This document shows positions 42,247 to 53,400 of a stretch of DNA of 64,000 nucleotides, piece after piece. This DNA comes from Gluconacetobacter sacchari. GTDB taxonomy: Bacteria > Pseudomonadota > Alphaproteobacteria > Acetobacterales > Acetobacteraceae. The stretch lies in the NCBI RefSeq assembly GCF_014174255.1, contig NZ_JABEQJ010000016.1:1-64000 (forward strand), read 5' to 3'. The notes under the pieces are model-generated. The model saw nothing but the letters and a program-made list of their open reading frames with translations. It was not told the origin of the DNA and did not search any database. Position 1 is the first letter of the stretch. Each line of letters opens with the position of its first letter. The position numbers were made by a program, and so were the translations under genes.

Positions 42247-43211
42247 AACTGTACGTCCACGACGAGGTTGTCGTTGTACGACCCTGCCGGCGGTGTTGGC
42301 TGCGTTGTCAGGATGTGTGCCGTATAGGCGAATTGCTGCTGCGTTATGCCATCGAGGCTGTTCGGATTGACATCCGCGGTCGAGTCGGCGCGCCTTTGCA
42401 TGCCGGTAGACCCCCAGCGGTCGGTCGTCGATTGCTTGTAGATTTCGTAGCGGAGCAGCGATCCGGCGCCGTTGCTCATGGCGCGGCTGGTGCTGTCGGC
42501 GTTGTTGCCGTCGCTGATTCCGACCGTGTAGGTCGAGCCCCTGGTGCAGCCGACGGTCAGGGACTGGTGGATGTCGGTGAAGGCGGTGACGAGAGGGCTG
42601 GGCGCGAAGACGACGTTCGGCGCGGTGATCCGGCAATCCGCCGTGATGGTGAAGGTGAGGGGGATGGTTTCGGGCACGGGGGTCGTCTGGCTGTCGAGCC
42701 CCGCGCAGAGACCCAGCACGCCGATCCCCCAGCAGACGTTCCATGTCCAGCCGATCGTCACCGAACCGGTATAGACCCCCGCGCTGACATTGTAGGAGCC
42801 GGGTGGAATCCGGACGTAAAGCGGCAGGGTGCCGTTGATGCCGTTGAAGAGGCCGAGCAGGCCGATCAGGCTCGTTTCGGACCAGTTGATCGTCTGACCC
42901 GCCGTATAGGTCGTCGCGCAATTCGCGGACTGGCAGAGCTGCATCGGCAGGCTGTCGCCCGCCGGATTGGTGAGGGCGCCGATCGACTGGATCTGGGCGT
43001 TGACGGTCTGGGTATAGATAAGGGAGAGAAGCCCCCCGTTGCAGGAGAAGCCCGAGGAGATTTCCGTCGTGCTGCCGCCCGAACTGACGGCGAGAGAAGA
43101 AAGCGAGCCGAGTGGCGTGGTGCCGGGGGTAGAGACGCTGCAAGCCGCCCAGGCCCGCCCGCCCGTCAGCGTCGCCAGAAGGAGCAGGGTCAGAAATACC
43201 AGTGGTTTCAT
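42243..43211 (-). CDS. Spore coat U domain protein, probable tip adhesin of a Csu-type pilus
   Basis: A 322-residue secreted protein with a signal peptide (MKPLVFLTLLLLATLTGGRAWA, cleaved near residue 22). Two spore-coat-U (SCPU) domains are visible: an N-terminal one (23-165) with Cys pairs and a QLCQSANC segment, and a C-terminal one (190-322) ending SYNDNLVVDVQF with the donor-strand-type terminal pattern. Two-domain SCPU proteins last in a Csu operon are the tip adhesins (CsuE type). The start overlaps the usher stop (ATGA). Its own stop abuts the IS4 scar, but the C-terminus looks complete. Confidence 0.8.
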   Translation of the reverse strand: MKPLVFLTLLLLATLTGGRAWAACSVSTPGTTPLGSLSSLAVSSGGSTTEISSGFSCNGGLLSLIYTQTVNAQIQSIGALTNPAGDSLPMQLCQSANCATTYTAGQTINWSETSLIGLLGLFNGINGTLPLYVRIPPGSYNVSAGVYTGSVTIGWTWNVCWGIGVLGLCAGLDSQTTPVPETIPLTFTITADCRITAPNVVFAPSPLVTAFTDIHQSLTVGCTRGSTYTVGISDGNNADSTSRAMSNGAGSLLRYEIYKQSTTDRWGSTGMQRRADSTADVNPNSLDGITQQQFAYTAHILTTQPTPPAGSYNDNLVVDVQF

Positions 43212-45652
43212 GGGGTCGGCACGCTCCGGCAGACAAGGGGGCCAAGGCGGACCTGTCCGGCCGAGGCGGCGGGAACGGCGTCGGCCGTGGCGATGCAGCG
43301 GTCGCCGGAGGGCAGTGACGCTTCCAGCTTTTCGCCCCGGCTGATGCCGTTGAGATACAACATGCCATCCCAGCCGACATAGGCATCGGCTTCCGCTTCC
43401 GTGTCCGCCGCGCGTACGGATGTGCCGACGGGCAGCGGTTTGCCGGAGGGGTCGGTCAGACGGATCAGGACGGTCAGCACGTGCTTCATCGGGAAGCGGA
43501 CGAGATAGCCGCTGCCATACTGGACGGCGACGCGCTGCTCGACCATCCGGGCCTGAAGGTCCGCCGGGAGCGAGAGCGTGTCGATTTCGTATTTCGCGGG
43601 ATAATAGGACGTCGCATAGGGTACGAGCAGATGGCCGCCCGCGTTGGTCTTGCCGACGAGCTGGTTTTCGTAGCGGACCGGCACGCCCGCCACGTGGTCG
43701 GTGCTGACGACGGCGAAGGCGTCCGGGACGCGGTTGCCGAAGAAGGCCGCGCCGTCCAGCAGCGCGATCGATCCCTGGGCTTCCGCCCAGCGCGTGGTGT
43801 CGCGCACATCGCCGTAAAGGCCGCCCTGGAACTGGGCGAACGGGCCGCGCCAGGTCGCCGAGCCTTCGACGTAATCGGCGCCGCCGGCCTGGCCGGTGCC
43901 GTTCGCGTGCTGGTAGTTCGCGGTCCAGCCGAAATCGCCCCTTGCCGCGACGGAGCGGGTGGCCGTGACCTGTTCGGTGCTTTCCCCGTCCGCCCGGCGG
44001 CTCCATCCCGCGGTCGCGGTGCCGTAGGCGCCGAAGGGAATCACGATCTGGGCGTAGCCGGCCCAGCCGTCGCTCCGTGCGTCCAGAGTGCCCAATTGCC
44101 GGTTGCCGGACAGGGACAGGCTGATGCCGTGCCAGAGCGGGAGCGTGTCGGTGATGGTCGCGAACCGGGTGCGCCGGCCGACGGACGGCGTGATGTCGAA
44201 ATAGCCGAGGCTGAGCGAGCCGAACGGCTTCAGCATGAGGCTTGCGCTGGCCTGGAGGCTCGAAAGCGGCAGGCGCGTGAAGCCGGGATCGTAGGTCGAA
44301 AGATCGGCATAGCCCCGCGTGCGCCAGGTCTTCTGTGCGGCGACCGTGAAATTCCTGTGGGTGTACTGATAGCCGGCCACGAATTGCTGCCCGTCCGTGG
44401 GCAGGGTCGTCCTGGCGTTTGTGGTGCGGTTTCCGGGGCGGCGGCTGGCGCTTGCGGCGATATTGACGACGCCGAACCGCTGGCCGATCTGGGCGAGCAG
44501 CCCCAGTCCGCCGAGGAGGAGGTGGGGAGCGGCCTCGGCATGGGTTTCCAGCGTGAGGACGGGCAGGAGGCCCCGGCGGTAGGAGGCATTGACGCTCGGC
44601 GCGCCATAGTCGAAATCCGCCAGGCCGTAGCGTTCGCGCTGCGCGCCGAGGGCGAGCGTGTAGTCGCTGTAGCCCGGGTGCAGCAATGTGCTGGCGACGT
44701 AGAACGGCACGCTGGTTTCCACCCGTCGGCCCAGCGCGTCGGTCGTCACCACCGTCGCCTCGCCCGCGCCGTTGATGTAGGGCAGGTCGGTCAGGCTGTA
44801 GGGCCCTGGCTGGACGGTGCTGTGCATGGATTGCACGCCGTTGACCAGCAGATCGACGCTGGTGGGGACGGACGCCTGGCCTGAGAATTGTGGCAGCGGG
44901 TAGGTCACGATGTCGGGCCGCACCGAGAAATCGCGCGAGATCTGTATCCCGCCCAGCCTGATCGTGCTCGACCAGGCCAGGGCGTGCGTTACGATGTCGC
45001 CGGCTTCGGCGGTCAGCACCCGGTTCTGATCCGAATAGCGCCAGGTCGTGTCGTAGCGGCGGTACGAAGCGCGGTTTTTGCCGTTGCCGACGGTGCCCTC
45101 GAATCCGAATTGGGCGACGCCTGTGTTCGAAAGCGTGCCGAACGCGCCGAAAATCCGCTGCTCGTTCCATAGGGAGAGATTTGCGAGGCCGGTCGCCTGT
45201 GTGGCGTACGCATCGTAATTGAGGATGGCGCCGAAGCTCGATCGTGCCTTCTTCTCCTCGACCAGCCTGTCCCGGGCGAAGTGCTGCGCCGGCAGCCAGT
45301 GCGTCGGGACAGAGAGAAGCAATTTCTGCGCCGTCGAATCATAGCGCGTGCGCAGGCCTGCGATCGTGGCCAGCGCCACCGGTCCTTCTTCGTTGTTGGG
45401 CAGATGCGCGCCGAGTCCGAGCGCGCGAAGAGCCGGCGCGGCGAGGAAGAAGCGCTCGCCCTTCGCCAGAACGGGCTCGACGCGACCCGTATCGAGCCCG
45501 TTGAGAACGAGATCGAGATAGAGCGTCATGCCCGTGTCCACTGTCGCCGCCCCGAAGCTGTGAGGCGGCGGAGGCAGGGCGGCCGCCCGCGCGCCGTGGT
45601 CTCGGACCGCCGTGAGCGCCAGCATGCAAAGGACCGCCCGCCGCGCTTTCAC
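43208..45652 (-). CDS. Outer-membrane usher of an archaic (Csu-type) chaperone-usher pilus
   Basis: An 814-residue usher that assembles and secretes pilin subunits through the outer membrane. After a signal-like N-terminus come the usher N-domain (LYLDLVLNGLDTGRVEPVL), a long barrel with IQISRDFSVRPDIVTYPLPQ and PTSVDLLVNGVQ (plug/barrel hallmark), and C-terminal domains with ENQLVGKTNAGGHLLVP and YVGWDGMLYLNG. The GTG at 45652 overlaps the chaperone stop by 4 bp and fits the operon; the frame is open upstream through the chaperone gene, but that stretch is out of frame with the chaperone and is not native. It is slightly shorter than classical ushers, as expected for this class. Confidence 0.9.
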   Translation of the reverse strand: MKARRAVLCMLALTAVRDHGARAAALPPPPHSFGAATVDTGMTLYLDLVLNGLDTGRVEPVLAKGERFFLAAPALRALGLGAHLPNNEEGPVALATIAGLRTRYDSTAQKLLLSVPTHWLPAQHFARDRLVEEKKARSSFGAILNYDAYATQATGLANLSLWNEQRIFGAFGTLSNTGVAQFGFEGTVGNGKNRASYRRYDTTWRYSDQNRVLTAEAGDIVTHALAWSSTIRLGGIQISRDFSVRPDIVTYPLPQFSGQASVPTSVDLLVNGVQSMHSTVQPGPYSLTDLPYINGAGEATVVTTDALGRRVETSVPFYVASTLLHPGYSDYTLALGAQRERYGLADFDYGAPSVNASYRRGLLPVLTLETHAEAAPHLLLGGLGLLAQIGQRFGVVNIAASASRRPGNRTTNARTTLPTDGQQFVAGYQYTHRNFTVAAQKTWRTRGYADLSTYDPGFTRLPLSSLQASASLMLKPFGSLSLGYFDITPSVGRRTRFATITDTLPLWHGISLSLSGNRQLGTLDARSDGWAGYAQIVIPFGAYGTATAGWSRRADGESTEQVTATRSVAARGDFGWTANYQHANGTGQAGGADYVEGSATWRGPFAQFQGGLYGDVRDTTRWAEAQGSIALLDGAAFFGNRVPDAFAVVSTDHVAGVPVRYENQLVGKTNAGGHLLVPYATSYYPAKYEIDTLSLPADLQARMVEQRVAVQYGSGYLVRFPMKHVLTVLIRLTDPSGKPLPVGTSVRAADTEAEADAYVGWDGMLYLNGISRGEKLEASLPSGDRCIATADAVPAASAGQVRLGPLVCRSVPTP

Positions 45653-46404
45653 GGCTGGGCCGGGATGGTCTCGCGCTTGGCCCCGCCATTGACGAAAGCC
45701 TGGAGGGGCGCGCCGCTCGCGCCGCCGGTCAGGGGCCACTCCATCGTGCGGCCCGGCAGGATGTAGCCGAGCAGCCCCGCCGAAACGGTTCTGCCGCCCA
45801 AGGTCGCCTGGCTGAGTTGGGCGTGGATGGGGCCCGTATTGGCGACGGCCAGGAAATGTCGGCCGTTCCGCGTCGCGATGTGCCAATGCAGCGCTGGCCG
45901 CGCCTTGATGTCGGTTACCATCGTCGGCTCGCCTGCCCCGGCAGGGGCGTGCGTCCCGTAGACGAAGAGCGGCACGGAATAGCGGAGCTGGATCGCGATC
46001 CGCGGCCCGCTTCTCGCGGCGGCCTGCTGCGATTCCGGCGTGGGGATTTCGTCGATGATGACGCGATAGGCGGTTTCGGCGTCGGAGGGCGTGGTTCCGG
46101 CGCGGATCAGGCGGATGAGCTGGCGCGCGCCGGGCGGGACGCTCGCCATGGGTGGGCTCGCGACGATGTCCGTCTGGTCGGCATATTGGTCGCCCGTCGA
46201 ATCCTGTGTCCAGCGGAAGACGCGGACCTGGAGCAGCACGTTGTGATGGTCGTTGTTTTCCAGCCACAGAGCGGCGGCCCTGGCCGTGCTGCCCAGCACG
46301 GGGTTGACCGGCCAGATCGTGACGGCGGATGCGGCATGCGCCCGGCAGGGGGAAAGGCTGGCGGCCAGAAAGCCGGCGAACAGGAGGCGGAGGGCTGTCA
46401 CCAT
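45649..46404 (-). CDS. Periplasmic pilus chaperone (Csu type)
   Basis: A 251-residue immunoglobulin-fold chaperone with a signal peptide ending near AHAA. VTIWPVNPVLGSTARAAALW is the usual first-strand pattern, followed by VRVFRWTQ, a PPMASVPPGARQLIRLIR segment with the subunit-anchoring basic residues, and an RIAIQLRYSVPLFVYG strand typical of pilus chaperones. It donates a strand to fold the pilin subunits and hands them to the usher. It overlaps the upstream pilin stop by 7 bp and the usher start by 4 bp. Confidence 0.9.
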   Translation of the reverse strand: MVTALRLLFAGFLAASLSPCRAHAASAVTIWPVNPVLGSTARAAALWLENNDHHNVLLQVRVFRWTQDSTGDQYADQTDIVASPPMASVPPGARQLIRLIRAGTTPSDAETAYRVIIDEIPTPESQQAAARSGPRIAIQLRYSVPLFVYGTHAPAGAGEPTMVTDIKARPALHWHIATRNGRHFLAVANTGPIHAQLSQATLGGRTVSAGLLGYILPGRTMEWPLTGGASGAPLQAFVNGGAKRETIPAQP

Positions 46405-46925
46405 TGAAGGGTCACCGTCAGGGTATCGGAATAGAGGCCGGCGGATGTGAGGCCGGTCGGCGTCGCCTGCCCGAAAATCGGCAGGGTGAGTGGGCTGGGC
46501 GAGCCGGCGACGTTCACGCTGACGGTAGCGCCCGGCTGGATCGTGGCGCTGTAGGCGCTGTCGCTGAAGAGGGCGTAGGCGATCCGTGCCGTGCCGCCGG
46601 TCAGGACCATGCCGCGCGAGCCGCCGGCATAGTGGAGCCCGCCATCGACCGTCATCGTCACCGGCACGCCGGGCGTGCAGCGCAGGGAAACCGTGGCGGC
46701 GGGAGTGAGCGCGGCCCGGAGCGGCGCGGTCGACAGCGACGCGACGGAACCGAAATCAAGCGCCCCCAGCGAGCCGACCGAGGCGCCGGACGCCGGGACC
46801 GCCCCGTTGATCGCGCAGCCTGCCACGATCTGGGCCGAGACCGACATCGTGGCGCTGGTCGCGGCCCAGGTCGGCGCGGCCGCCGCCAGCAGCGCCGTAC
46901 CGGCGGCGGCCGCGCCGATACGCAT
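46398..46925 (-). CDS. Spore coat U domain pilin subunit (second)
   Basis: A 175-residue secreted SCPU-domain protein with a signal peptide to about AATS. It has the usual pattern: CAINGAVPASG, GALDFGSVASL, VSLRCTPGVPVTMTVDGG, an IAYALFSDSAYS segment, and a C-terminal GLYSDTLTVTLQW strand. It is probably a minor or adaptor pilin of the archaic pilus. It ends 7 bp inside the chaperone gene and begins 8 bp after the first pilin. Confidence 0.85.
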   Translation of the reverse strand: MRIGAAAAGTALLAAAAPTWAATSATMSVSAQIVAGCAINGAVPASGASVGSLGALDFGSVASLSTAPLRAALTPAATVSLRCTPGVPVTMTVDGGLHYAGGSRGMVLTGGTARIAYALFSDSAYSATIQPGATVSVNVAGSPSPLTLPIFGQATPTGLTSAGLYSDTLTVTLQW

Positions 46926-46933
46926 GGCCGTGC

Positions 46934-47551
46934 TCAGAAAGAGAGCGTGACGTTGAGCGTGTCGGTATAGACGCCGGCGGGAAGGACGCTTGCCGTCCCC
47001 GCGCCGAACACCCGGCCGTAGAGGTTGGTGGTGTAGGTCGTGCTGCTGGCCGTCAGCGCCAGGGCGGCATTGTTCTGAACCACCGTCGTGCGGCTGGAAT
47101 CCGAGTACAGATCGTACGACACATTGGAACTGCCGGAGACCAGCGCGTGGAGATGGCCGCCGGTGGTCTTGGTGTCGTTGCCGCCGCTGGTGACGGTCAG
47201 TTGCGGGCTGATCCCCGGCGAGCAGGTCAGCGATATTCCGCCGCTGGAGCCGGTCAGAACCTGGGCGTCCTGCTGCGTGAAGAGCGTCGTCGCCGTGCCG
47301 AAATCGAGCGTGCCGAAATTGGCACTGCTGCCCGAGGCGAGAATCGTGCCGTTGATGCTGCATGCGGACGTCAGGGTCAGCGTCACGCCGATCGTGCCGG
47401 TGATGCTGGTCTGGGCGGCGGCGACATCCGGATGGCCCAGTGCGAATGCCGCCGCGGCGACCAGCAGCCCGGTGTGGCCCGGCCGGGGGCGGCGGAACGC
47501 GAAACGCGTGCTCCCGGCGGTATCGCGCGTCCTCGGTCCGATAGGCGGCAT
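46934..47551 (-). CDS. Spore coat U domain pilin subunit (first, probable major pilin)
   Basis: A 205-residue SCPU-domain protein, first in the pilus operon. It has a long basic N-terminus before the hydrophobic signal (LLVAAAAFALGHPDVAAA, about residues 29-46). The mature domain shows CSINGTILASGSSANFGTLD, GISLTCSPGISPQLTV, VSYDLYSDSSRT and a final GVYTDTLNVTLSF. The first gene of Csu operons usually encodes the major rod subunit. The 204-bp region to rpfF on the other strand must hold both promoters. Confidence 0.82.
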   Translation of the reverse strand: MPPIGPRTRDTAGSTRFAFRRPRPGHTGLLVAAAAFALGHPDVAAAQTSITGTIGVTLTLTSACSINGTILASGSSANFGTLDFGTATTLFTQQDAQVLTGSSGGISLTCSPGISPQLTVTSGGNDTKTTGGHLHALVSGSSNVSYDLYSDSSRTTVVQNNAALALTASSTTYTTNLYGRVFGAGTASVLPAGVYTDTLNVTLSF

Positions 47552-47755
47552 TGCGTACTCCGTTGGTCTGGCTTCGTGCTTTGAATAGTATCCGCTTATG
47601 CCAATGCCCTTAATTCCTGGTGAACGGCTGTGATTTTGTGAGAGCCCTGGGGGGTGCGCTTTCCCGGTCGAATGGTGGCCTCGATGTGCAAGACTGCGGC
47701 CCGGCCGGAGCATCGCCGGCCGACCGTGCCACACACATAATCGATCGGACCTGAC

Positions 47756-48745
47756 ATGACCTACGCGAACCGGATCTCGACCCCCGTCAATGGCGGCCAG
47801 CGGAACGGCCTGCCCGGCGAGGCTCACGCCATGCGCACCTATGGAGCGGCCCATGCGCCGCTGCCGGCCACGGGCGTGACGGTGGACGAGTCCTACAAGG
47901 ACCTCGACACGTTCATCACGGCGGAAGACCATGCCTATTGGTGCTTCATGCGTCCGTCGGAGCGGCCCAGCTTCACCCGGCAACTGCTGATCGACCTGGA
48001 GGCGATGCAGGCGAATATCGGCCGGATGTTCGCCGCCGCGCCGGCGGACCAGCGGCCGTTCGATTATTTCGTGCTCGGCTCGCGCACGCCGGGCGTGTTC
48101 AACCTCGGCGGCGACCTGGTGCTGTTCCGCCAGAAGATCGAGCAGCGCGACGCCGATACGCTGCGCCGCTACGCCTATAGCTGCGTCGAGTCGGGCTATG
48201 CCAACTATATCGGCTATGGCCATCGCGTGATCACCATCGCCCTGATCCAGGGCGACGCGCTGGGCGGCGGGCTGGAATCGGCCTTGTCCTGCGACATGCT
48301 TGTCGCGGAGCGGCAGGCGAAGTTCGGGCTGCCGGAGATCCTGTTCAACCTGTTTCCGGGCATGGGGGCGTACAGCTTCCTGGCCCGGAAGATCGGCGCG
48401 GCCAAAGCGGAGGAGATGATCATGTCCGGCCGCATCTATACCGCCGAGGAGATGCACGCCCTGGGCGTCGTCGACATCCTGGTCGACGAGGGGGAGGGCG
48501 AGCGCGCGGTGAAGCACTATATCGCCGGCAACCGGACGCGCCATTCCGCGCATTCGGCGATCTACCAGGTGCGGCGGCGGGTCAATCCGGTGACGTTGGA
48601 GGAACTGCGCGACGTGACGGATACGTGGGTCGAGGCCGCGATGCGCCTGTCCGAGCAGGATCTGCGGAAGATGGCGCGGATCGCCGCGGCGCAGGACCGG
48701 TCGCGGCAGCGCCGCATGGCATCAATGGCGGTCGCCGCGGCGTGA
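47756..48745 (+). CDS. rpfF: RpfF-like DSF-family signal synthase (crotonase fold)
   Basis: A 329-residue crotonase-superfamily enzyme that makes cis-2-unsaturated fatty acid signals (DSF family) from acyl-ACP. The RpfF pattern is strong: FDYFVLGSRTPGVFNLGGDL, IALIQGDALGGGLESALSCD, KFGLPEILFNLFPGMGAY. The two catalytic Glu residues fall at E174 and E194, the same spacing of 20 as Glu141/Glu161 in Xanthomonas RpfF. It is longer at the N-terminus than a plain enoyl-CoA hydratase. It is convergent with the RpfC-like kinase gene and divergent from the pilus operon. Confidence 0.92.
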   Translation: MTYANRISTPVNGGQRNGLPGEAHAMRTYGAAHAPLPATGVTVDESYKDLDTFITAEDHAYWCFMRPSERPSFTRQLLIDLEAMQANIGRMFAAAPADQRPFDYFVLGSRTPGVFNLGGDLVLFRQKIEQRDADTLRRYAYSCVESGYANYIGYGHRVITIALIQGDALGGGLESALSCDMLVAERQAKFGLPEILFNLFPGMGAYSFLARKIGAAKAEEMIMSGRIYTAEEMHALGVVDILVDEGEGERAVKHYIAGNRTRHSAHSAIYQVRRRVNPVTLEELRDVTDTWVEAAMRLSEQDLRKMARIAAAQDRSRQRRMASMAVAAA

Positions 48746-48786
48746 ATCGCTGAACAGTCGGGGCCAGGCGGTGGAAGCGGTCGCTT

Positions 48787-51261
<2,475 letters not shown>

Positions 51262-51276
51262 CGGGCGCCCGCCTGG

Positions 51277-53400
51277 TCATGATGCCTCGCCGCTCATCAG
51301 CCGCGTGATGTCTTCGGGGGGCCGGGCACGGCTGAAATAGAAGCCCTGGACCAGGTGGCAGCCTTCTTCCCGCAGGGTGCGGGCCTGATCCTCGGTCTCC
51401 ACCCCCTCGGCCACGACCTCGATATTCATCTCGCGCCCCAGGTTGATGATGGCGCGGACGATGGCCAGGTCGTTGGAGCCGGCCCTATGCATGTCGGCGA
51501 CGAAGCCCTGGTCGATCTTCAGCCGGTCCACGCGGACGCGCTTCAGATGCGTCAGCGAGGAGTGGCCCATGCCGAAATCGTCGATCGCGATATGCACGCC
51601 GCGGCGACGCAGCTCCTGCAAGTCGGGGGCGGCGGCCTCGGCATGTTGCAGGAGGATGCTTTCGGTCAGTTCCAGCTCCAGCAGATAGGGTGGCAGGCCG
51701 GTCTGCTCCAGCACGTCCATGACCAGGGTACAGAGATTTTCCCGCTGGATTTGCAGCGGCGCGATATTCACCGCCACGCGCAATGGCGGGGTGGCGCCCA
51801 CCATCCAGCGCACGGCCTGGCGGCAGGCCTCGCGCAGCACCCATTCGTTGATCGGCAGGATCAGCCCGCTTTCCTCAGCCGCCGGCAGGAAGGCCGCGGG
51901 GGTGACGAGGCCGACTCCCGGCCGGTCCCAGCGCAGCAGGGCCTCGACGCCGATGATCTCGCCGGAATCGAGGTCGAACTGCGGCTGGTAATGGACGACG
52001 AACTGCTGCTCTTGCAGCGCCTCGCGCAGTTCGAGTTGCAGGCTGATCGAGTTGCGGGCGCGGGAGAGCATGTCTTCGGTGAAGAAGGCGTGGCCGCGCC
52101 GGCCGGCGACCTTGACCCGGTACATCGCGATATCGGCGTTCTGCAACAGCTCCTCGGTGGTCAGGCCGTCGCGCGGGTAGAGGGCGATGCCGACGCTGGC
52201 ATTCACCGCCACGTCCTTGCCTTCCAGCAGGAAGGGCGCGTCCAGCGCGTGGTTGATGCGTTGCGCGACCTCGGCGGCGTCCTCGTCGGTCGAGGTTTCG
52301 GTTTGCAGCAGGGCGAATTCGTCGCCACCGAGGCGCACCAGCAGGTCGCTGGGGCGCACGGAGGCGCGGAGGCGGTCGGCCACGGCGCGCAGGAGCTGGT
52401 CGCCGAAATAATGGCCCAGCCCGTCATTGATGCCCTTGAACCGGTCGAGATCGATGAAATGCAGCGCGAAGGGGCGATCGCCATTCTGCAGTTCGTGCCG
52501 CAGCCGGTCATGCAGGAACGAGCGGTTGGGCAGGCCGGTCAGGTGGTCGCGATGCGCCAGGAAGGCCAGCCGTTCCTCCGCCCGTTTCCGCTCGGTGATG
52601 TCGATGGAGGTCGTCAGCACGCCGACGATTTTCCCGGCGCCGTCGTGCAGCGGCGATTTCGTGGTGGTGAAGACGCGCTGTTCGCCGTGGCGGTCGGAGA
52701 TCTCCTCCTCCAGCCCGGTGATCGGCCGGCCGGTGGCCAGAACCTGCTGGTCGAGAAGGCCGTGGCGCACATGATGCGTCTCGCCGAACATGGCGGCGCG
52801 GCCGTCGGGCGGCAGCGCCAGGTCGACCCCGGCCAGGGCGGCCTGGTAGGCGCCGACGAAGATGCAGCGGCCCTCGCGGTCGGACGCGCTGATCAGGGCC
52901 GGGATGGTATCGATCACCTGGGCCAGTCGCTCGCGGCTGTCGCGCAGCGCCCGGTCGTGCGAGATCTCGCTCTCCCTCAGTTCCCGCGCGAGCGCCTCGA
53001 CCCGGCCGCGCATGGCGCGCTGGTGCAGGCTGAGCTTGAGGAGATTGTGGACGCGGGTCTTGAACTCGGTGTGATCGATCGGGGTGTGCAGGAAGTCGGT
53101 CGCCCCGGCTTCGAGCGCCGTCATGCGGAAGGCGCGGTCGTCATGCGCCGTGATCACGACAACGGGGATGTCGGACCACCGGGGCATGGCGCGGACCCGG
53201 CGGGTGAACGTCGCCCCGTCCATTTCCGGCATCTTGTAGTCGACGATGACCAGGTCGGCGTCGTGGCTGGCCATCCATTGCAGCGCGGCGAGCGGGCCTT
53301 CGAACGGAACCGCGACCACATCCGGTTCGACCGAGGCGGCGATCTTGGCGAAGATGGTGCGATTGGTAATCCGGTCGTCGACGATCAGGATCGTAGCCAT
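51277..53400 (-). CDS. REC-PAS-GGDEF-EAL c-di-GMP regulator in the RpfG position
   Basis: A 707-residue response regulator. The receiver domain (1-122) has Asp pair VDD, phospho-acceptor D54 and VITAHD, but the usual KP lysine is Thr in FLHTPID. A PAS-like segment (about 155-275) ends with the TTSIDITERKRAEE linker. The GGDEF domain has RLGGDEF (358-362) and an I-site RPSD at 349-352. The EAL domain has EALLRW (486), an ELELTES segment, DDFGMGHSS, KIDQGFV and EGVET. Both catalytic domains look intact, so it may make and break c-di-GMP. RpfG of xanthomonads instead has an HD-GYP phosphodiesterase. It is the first gene of the operon with the kinase. Confidence 0.92.
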   Translation of the reverse strand: MATILIVDDRITNRTIFAKIAASVEPDVVAVPFEGPLAALQWMASHDADLVIVDYKMPEMDGATFTRRVRAMPRWSDIPVVVITAHDDRAFRMTALEAGATDFLHTPIDHTEFKTRVHNLLKLSLHQRAMRGRVEALARELRESEISHDRALRDSRERLAQVIDTIPALISASDREGRCIFVGAYQAALAGVDLALPPDGRAAMFGETHHVRHGLLDQQVLATGRPITGLEEEISDRHGEQRVFTTTKSPLHDGAGKIVGVLTTSIDITERKRAEERLAFLAHRDHLTGLPNRSFLHDRLRHELQNGDRPFALHFIDLDRFKGINDGLGHYFGDQLLRAVADRLRASVRPSDLLVRLGGDEFALLQTETSTDEDAAEVAQRINHALDAPFLLEGKDVAVNASVGIALYPRDGLTTEELLQNADIAMYRVKVAGRRGHAFFTEDMLSRARNSISLQLELREALQEQQFVVHYQPQFDLDSGEIIGVEALLRWDRPGVGLVTPAAFLPAAEESGLILPINEWVLREACRQAVRWMVGATPPLRVAVNIAPLQIQRENLCTLVMDVLEQTGLPPYLLELELTESILLQHAEAAAPDLQELRRRGVHIAIDDFGMGHSSLTHLKRVRVDRLKIDQGFVADMHRAGSNDLAIVRAIINLGREMNIEVVAEGVETEDQARTLREEGCHLVQGFYFSRARPPEDITRLMSGEAS

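Noticed and set aside
43208-46267. 1019-codon reading frame covering usher and chaperone regions
   Set aside because: Only the part from the GTG at 45652 is usher-like. The upstream extension is a shadow of the chaperone gene in another frame.
47756-48745. Ordinary fatty-acid enoyl-CoA hydratase
   Set aside because: The NLGGDL and NLFPGMGAY stretches, the Glu pair 20 residues apart and the adjacent RpfC-like kinase are specific to DSF synthases.
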